Below are positions 5,652-9,348 of a DNA stretch of 9,348 nucleotides, piece after piece (position 1 is the stretch's first letter; every line of letters begins with the position of its first letter). Position numbers and translations under genes: made by a program. The stretch comes from Clostridiales bacterium (GTDB lineage: Bacteria > Bacillota > Clostridia > Christensenellales > CAG-138), in the NCBI GenBank assembly GCA_031270585.1, contig JAISXK010000105.1, forward strand, positions 1-9,348. Direction: 5' to 3'. The notes beneath the pieces were generated by a model. The model saw only the letters and a program-made list of their open reading frames with translations. It did not search any database and had not been told where the DNA came from.

Positions 5652-7413
5652 GCTCCACACTCCCTTCCACCAGCGCGCGCATCTGCGCGTCAAGGGTATT
5701 TGAAACCTCTTCGTATCGTTTTTCCATATCGGCTTCCGGCGTATATTTGATACGCCCGATCTCCTCGCGCACAGGCAGGCCCACGATCTTGCTAAACGGC
5801 GCGTCTGCGTTGAGCGCGGCCATACCCTTGTTGTAATAATCCAATATCAGCTTGAGCATCATATACTGCTTCTGCGGGGATGTATACGTATCCACCTCGT
5901 GGAAGGAATTTTGGTGCAGGTAATCCTCGCGGATGGAGCGCGCGCCTTCCAGCGTCAGCCGGTCTTTGTATGATAGCGCGTCGATACCCACCAAACGCAC
6001 GATCTCGTCAAGCTCGCTTTCATCCTGCAGCATTTTCATGGTTTCCAAAAGCATATCCTCCCATTCGGGGTTCACATGCTCCCGAAACCAGCCCATCAGC
6101 CTGTCGGTATACAGCGAGTAGCTCTGCAGCCAGTCGATCGCGGGGAAATGCCGCGCATACGCCAGCCGGGAACTTAACCCCCAATACACCTTTACAATGC
6201 GAAGCGTGGCCTGCGAAACCGGTTCGGATATATCGCCGCCCGGCGGCGACACCGCGCCTATCGCCGATACGGCGCCCTCCCTGTCGTCGCCGCCCAGCGT
6301 TTTTACAATGCCGGCGCGCTCATAAAACTCCGCCATGCGGCTAGAAAGATACGCGGGATAGCCCTCTTCTCCGGGCATTTCCTCCAAGCGGCCCGACATC
6401 TCGCGTAGCGCCTCCGCCCAGCGCGACGTGCTATCCGCCATAACGGCCACCTTATACCCCATATCGCGAAAATATTCGGCAATGGTGATACCCGTATAGA
6501 TCGACGCCTCGCGTGCCGCCACCGGCATATCGGATGTGTTGGCAATGAGCACCGTACGCTTCATCAGCGATTGACCGGTGCGCGGGTCGTTCAATTCGGG
6601 GAACTCCATCAACACGTCCGTCATCTCGTTGCCGCGCTCGCCGCAGCCCACATATACGATGATATCCGCGTCGGCCCACTTGGCCAACTGGTGCTGCGTA
6701 ACGGTTTTACCCGATCCAAACGGGCCCGGTATGGCCGCCACGCCACCCTTGGCCACCGGGAAGAGCGTATCGATTACCCTTTGGCCGGTCAGCATGGGCT
6801 CATTGGGGGGCAGCTTTTGCTTATAGGGGCGGCCGCGGCGCACGGGCCAGCGCTGCATCATGGGCAACTCCACTTCACCATCCGCCGTTTTTAACTTCGC
6901 AATAGGCTCCACAATGGTGGCCTCTCCCGCATAAATCCATGTGAGCGCGCCTTTTATATGGGGAGGCACCATAATCTTATGCAGCACCGTCACGCTTTCC
7001 TGCACGGTGCCCAGCACATCGCCGCCAACAAGCTCGTCACCCACCCTGGCGACGGGCTTAAAATCCCATTTTTTGCTGTGATCAAGGCTTTCAACCTCAA
7101 TACCGCGCGTAATACGGTCGCCCATTTGCTCGCGGATCTTGTTGAGCGGGCGCTGTATGCCGTCATATATGCTTTCAATCAGGCCGGGGCCCAGTTCTAC
7201 CGAGAGCGGCGCGCCGGTGCTCTCCACCGGTTCGCCGGGGCCGATGCCGCCCGTCTCCTCGTATACCTGGATGGACGCGCGATCGCCTCGCAGCTCAATC
7301 ACTTCGCCGATCAGGTGTTTATCACTCACGCGCACCACGTCGTACATCTGCACATCCGCCATGCCGGATGCCACAATGAGCGGCCCTGATACCTTTTCAA
7401 TCGTACCTTGCAT
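5644..7413 (-). CDS. ntpA / atpA: V/A-type ATPase catalytic subunit A
   Basis: Subunit A hydrolyses or synthesises ATP in the V1/A1 head. The 589-residue protein opens with the beta-barrel (MQGTIEKVSGPLIVASGM). It has the bulge or non-homologous region that marks V/A-type A subunits (about 110-185, including VPPHIKGALTWIYAGEATI). The intact Walker A GPFGSGKT is at 230-237 with K236; VGCGERGNEMTDVLMEFPEL at about 255-274 carries the catalytic glutamate E259. MADSTSRWAEALREMSGRLEEMPGEEGYPAYL is the conserved catalytic-domain stretch, and SPPGGDISEPVSQATLRIVKVYWGL precedes the helical C-terminal domain. Nothing is missing. The start is ATG 7413 with GGAAGGAAGG about 9 bases upstream, overlapping the end of the F gene. 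The gap to the F stop codon is 6 bases; the 3' end overlaps B by 8 bases. Whether the enzyme moves H+ or Na+ depends on the c ring, which is outside the window. Confidence 0.98.
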   Translation of the reverse strand: MQGTIEKVSGPLIVASGMADVQMYDVVRVSDKHLIGEVIELRGDRASIQVYEETGGIGPGEPVESTGAPLSVELGPGLIESIYDGIQRPLNKIREQMGDRITRGIEVESLDHSKKWDFKPVARVGDELVGGDVLGTVQESVTVLHKIMVPPHIKGALTWIYAGEATIVEPIAKLKTADGEVELPMMQRWPVRRGRPYKQKLPPNEPMLTGQRVIDTLFPVAKGGVAAIPGPFGSGKTVTQHQLAKWADADIIVYVGCGERGNEMTDVLMEFPELNDPRTGQSLMKRTVLIANTSDMPVAAREASIYTGITIAEYFRDMGYKVAVMADSTSRWAEALREMSGRLEEMPGEEGYPAYLSSRMAEFYERAGIVKTLGGDDREGAVSAIGAVSPPGGDISEPVSQATLRIVKVYWGLSSRLAYARHFPAIDWLQSYSLYTDRLMGWFREHVNPEWEDMLLETMKMLQDESELDEIVRLVGIDALSYKDRLTLEGARSIREDYLHQNSFHEVDTYTSPQKQYMMLKLILDYYNKGMAALNADAPFSKIVGLPVREEIGRIKYTPEADMEKRYEEVSNTLDAQMRALVEGSVEHA

Positions 7414-7419
7414 TTGGAT

Positions 7420-7746
7420 TTACCTTCCTTCCGAGAATAGGATATCGGCGCCGATGGCCTTTTCCACGTTCTTTTTAATATCCTGCATGCCGACGCCCCG
7501 CGTGCCTTTGTTGCCGGGTATGGGTATGATCGCCGGAAAGGCCTCGCTTTTAAACTGCGCCACCGCTTCGCCGCATTGCGTATAGAGTTCTTCCGTCATG
7601 AATATCACGCGATACCCTTCGCGAACCAGGCGGCGTATGGTTCTTTGCGCCTTCTCGCCTTCCGTTTCAAAAAAAACATCAAGCCCCACGGCTTTAAACA
7701 GCAGTACGGAGTCGCGGTCGCCTATTACGCCTATTGTATTAGCCAT
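7420..7746 (-). CDS. ntpG / atpF: V/A-type ATPase subunit F (central rotor; NtpG in the enterococcal naming)
   Basis: Subunit F binds D at the base of the rotor axle and modulates coupling. The 108-residue protein begins MANTIGVIGDRDSVLLFKAVGLDVFF, matching the I-G-V-I/V-G-D-x-D-S-V start of the family. The Rossmann-like core continues with VREGYRVIFMTEELYTQ (about 41-57) and FPAIIPIPGNKGTRGVGMQDIKKNVEKAIGADIL near the C-terminus. ATG 7746 is preferred to upstream in-frame codons: it gives the conserved N-terminus and overlaps the C stop in ATGGCTAA (8 bases). Its own ribosome-binding site is weak (GGAAAGG about 13 bases away), so initiation probably relies on ribosomes finishing the C gene. 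GTG 7755 is a less likely alternative. Confidence 0.93.
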   Translation of the reverse strand: MANTIGVIGDRDSVLLFKAVGLDVFFETEGEKAQRTIRRLVREGYRVIFMTEELYTQCGEAVAQFKSEAFPAIIPIPGNKGTRGVGMQDIKKNVEKAIGADILFSEGR

Positions 7747-8737
7747 ACAACTCACGCAACCTTTCCGTAATGACGCCCTCATCAAGCCCGTTGCGTTTTA
7801 CGGTGATAATCAGTCGTATACTTTTGGCCTCCTGCTCGCGCGCCAGATAATAACCCAACACCGGCCAAAGCGTCATACTATCGTATTTATATTTTTTGAT
7901 TAAGCCTATCAGGTAATTGTCGCGCGCTTTTTCGAGTGGGCTTGTATGCCCCGTGCGCTGCTTTTCGCTAAGCCCTGCGGCAATGGCAAAGCCCGCTCTT
8001 CCCGTAGCGACAAGCTTGGATAGCGTTTCAAGCGGCTGCTCAAACGCGTTCAACAGCGCGCCATGCGGCACATCGCCCGCCGGCAGCAGCGCGGCCTTGA
8101 GCTCGTCGCGGCGGGCGCCCATATCGCGCAGGCGCAGCAACGCCAGCACGTTATCAAAATCGGCGAGGCCGTAAAAATAATCGCTTAAAAACGGGTCATT
8201 GTCATGCCGCGCGGCGATAACCGCGCGCGCGTGGTTTTGGTAGGCGCTATCAAGCGCCACGCTCACGGCCTTTGGGCTGGGCGCTGCGGCAAGCTCCTTT
8301 TCGAGCGCGTTCAGCGCGTCTTTAAAGGCTTCCGGCAGATCTCTGTATTGTTGGTCGCGCACGCAGGCGCTCAGGCGCGCCGTATCATAAACGCCGCCAT
8401 TTAGCAGCGCCGGCGCATCCGCGCTACCCAGCAGCCTTTGCTTTAGCAGCGCCTTGATATTGTGCACGTCGGCTCGCAGCAAAAAGAGATCCGTAGCCTC
8501 TTTATCCGGCGTTATTTCTTCAATCAGCTTTGCGGTTTTCAGCAGCTCGTTCGCGATCATCCGCTCGCAATCGGCGTCCGTCGCGTCGGGCATCCCGCCA
8601 TAGCCGCTTTCCCGCAGCACGCGCATACCCTCTTCCAGGGTGCCATAGGCTATCCTGTGCATGCCGTCGCCGCCGATCAGATTTTTTTCAAGCGCCCGTA
8701 CGCGCGCAACCGCAAATAAATGGCTCGATTGTGGCAT
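7739..8737 (-). CDS. ntpC / atpC: V/A-type ATPase subunit C (rotor cap, homologous to yeast subunit d)
   Basis: Subunit C is a funnel-shaped, mostly helical protein that links the D-F axle to the membrane c ring. The 332-residue protein starts FAVARVRALEKNLIG (residues 8-22), the typical N-terminus of the family. It contains FLLRADVHNIKALLKQRLLG (about 85-104) and, in the second half, DPFLSDYFYGLADFDNVLALLRLRDMGA (about 181-208), which repeats the same pattern as expected from its pseudo-threefold helical build. The end, YYLAREQEAKSIRLIITVKRNGL, matches the conserved C-terminal helix region. Size is normal (about 330). The start ATG 8737 has GGGGAGGG 7 bases upstream (8752-8745). The gap from the E stop is 15 bases, the largest spacing in the visible operon. 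Confidence 0.94.
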   Translation of the reverse strand: MPQSSHLFAVARVRALEKNLIGGDGMHRIAYGTLEEGMRVLRESGYGGMPDATDADCERMIANELLKTAKLIEEITPDKEATDLFLLRADVHNIKALLKQRLLGSADAPALLNGGVYDTARLSACVRDQQYRDLPEAFKDALNALEKELAAAPSPKAVSVALDSAYQNHARAVIAARHDNDPFLSDYFYGLADFDNVLALLRLRDMGARRDELKAALLPAGDVPHGALLNAFEQPLETLSKLVATGRAGFAIAAGLSEKQRTGHTSPLEKARDNYLIGLIKKYKYDSMTLWPVLGYYLAREQEAKSIRLIITVKRNGLDEGVITERLRELYG

Positions 8738-8752
8738 GCGCCATCCCTCCCC

Positions 8753-9348
8753 TCATCCAAAGAGTATGTCCGCCACACCCGATTCCAGCGCGCGCGCTTC
8801 GTCGATCAACGCCCGGAACGAGCAATCTTTTTCGAAGGAGGCGCCTGCTAATATGAAGCCATACTCTATATCCGCCGTCCTATCAAATACGAGCGGTTTT
8901 TTTCCTTGCGCCTCAAGCGCTCTGGAAACCTCCTCCACAACGCCGGAAAGCGCGCCCGCATCCCTGAAGCCCGGCATAACCTTTTCGCCGCCGCCGGCCT
9001 CGCGCAGCAATATCTTTTTGCATATGCCTGCGCGTTCCTTTTCGGGCAACGCGCACAGCTTATCATAAGCTGCGGAAAACACACCGTTTAACAGCTCGCG
9101 GCGGACAAACAGCGCTTCTTTTCGCGCTTCCAGCTCCGCGTTGGTGCGGCTGCGCTCCAATATGGCGTTTATGGCTTTTTCACGCTGTCTTGCGGCCTGC
9201 CATTCTTTTTGCGCTTTTTCCTTTTTCGCCAGGCTTGTTATCTCTTCGCATTCATCGCTTGCCCGGCGCTTCGTTTCCTCCGCATCCCGGCAGGCTTCGT
9301 CCAATATCCGCCGGGCCAGCACTCTTGCGCCGGGGTTTATATCATTGG
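8753..9348 (-). CDS. ntpE / atpE: V/A-type ATPase subunit E (peripheral stalk, 5' end outside window)
   Basis: Subunit E pairs with a G/H subunit to form the stator stalk that holds the A3B3 head still. The frame is open to the right edge, giving 197 residues before the stop; the first visible residues are NDINPGARVLARRILDEACRDAEE. A GTG at 9322 has no ribosome-binding site, so the true start is taken to be outside. The N-terminal 100 or so residues are a long charged helix rich in Glu, Lys, Arg and Ala, as expected for the stalk coiled coil. The C-terminal globular part carries ELLNGVFSAAYDKLCALPEKER and a glycine-rich turn, then FDRTADIEYGFILAGASFEKDCSFRALIDEAR and VADILFG at the end, the usual E-type finish. 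Identification rests on this layout and on operon position, since E sequences are poorly conserved. Confidence 0.88.
   Translation of the reverse strand, partial: NDINPGARVLARRILDEACRDAEETKRRASDECEEITSLAKKEKAQKEWQAARQREKAINAILERSRTNAELEARKEALFVRRELLNGVFSAAYDKLCALPEKERAGICKKILLREAGGGEKVMPGFRDAGALSGVVEEVSRALEAQGKKPLVFDRTADIEYGFILAGASFEKDCSFRALIDEARALESGVADILFG

Noticed and set aside
5652..5693. A longer B subunit starting upstream at TTG 5693
   Set aside because: The extra 14 residues (MTRRCARWWKGVWS) are encoded inside the A gene in another frame and do not resemble a B N-terminus; ATG 5651 has the proper ribosome-binding site.

Overview
The window looks like chromosomal DNA of a moderately GC-rich, anaerobic, Clostridia-like Firmicute. 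This is inferred from a bacterial V/A-type ATPase operon in the order E-C-F-A-B-D, strong Shine-Dalgarno sequences, a zinc-ribbon membrane protein and a YtaF-like MntP-family protein. No tRNA, rRNA, CRISPR array, insertion sequence or phage gene is visible. I could not place it to genus.

Layout. Positions 976 to 1 (minus) carry most of a GNAT-like N-acetyltransferase that runs off the left edge. Its promoter is well formed (−10 at 1028-1033, −35 at 1051-1056) and has a palindrome and phased short repeats around it. Positions 1819 to 1259 (minus) encode a small zinc-ribbon, Gln-rich, two-helix membrane protein with its own extended −10 promoter and a perfect terminator hairpin at 1173-1197. 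Divergent from it on the plus strand is a two-gene cation-transport unit: a CaCA-family antiporter (2021-2950) and a MntP/YtaF-like pump (3012-3563). A long imperfect hairpin covers the GTG start of the second gene.

From 9348 down to 3636 the minus strand holds the peripheral-domain genes of a V/A-type ATPase: E (5' end outside the window), C, F, A, B and D. They are packed with gaps of −8 to +15 bases. A and B form the A3B3 catalytic head: A has the intact P-loop, and B has a degenerate P-loop and the arginine finger. D and F form the central rotor axle, C caps the axle where it meets the membrane ring, and E is part of the peripheral stator. The membrane subunits (a/I and c/K) and the E partner (G/H) are not in the window; in related operons I and K lie upstream of E, so the promoter is probably beyond the right edge.

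The ATPase operon and the transporter pair converge at 3564-3635. A plausible reading is that the ATPase sets or uses a H+ or Na+ gradient and the antiporter exchanges Ca2+ or another divalent cation against it, but the two units are transcribed separately and nothing in the sequence proves a link. I found no wholly new system. The points most worth a second look are the start-codon hairpin, the missing acidic residue in the second half of the MntP-like protein, and the operator-like repeats at the acetyltransferase promoter.
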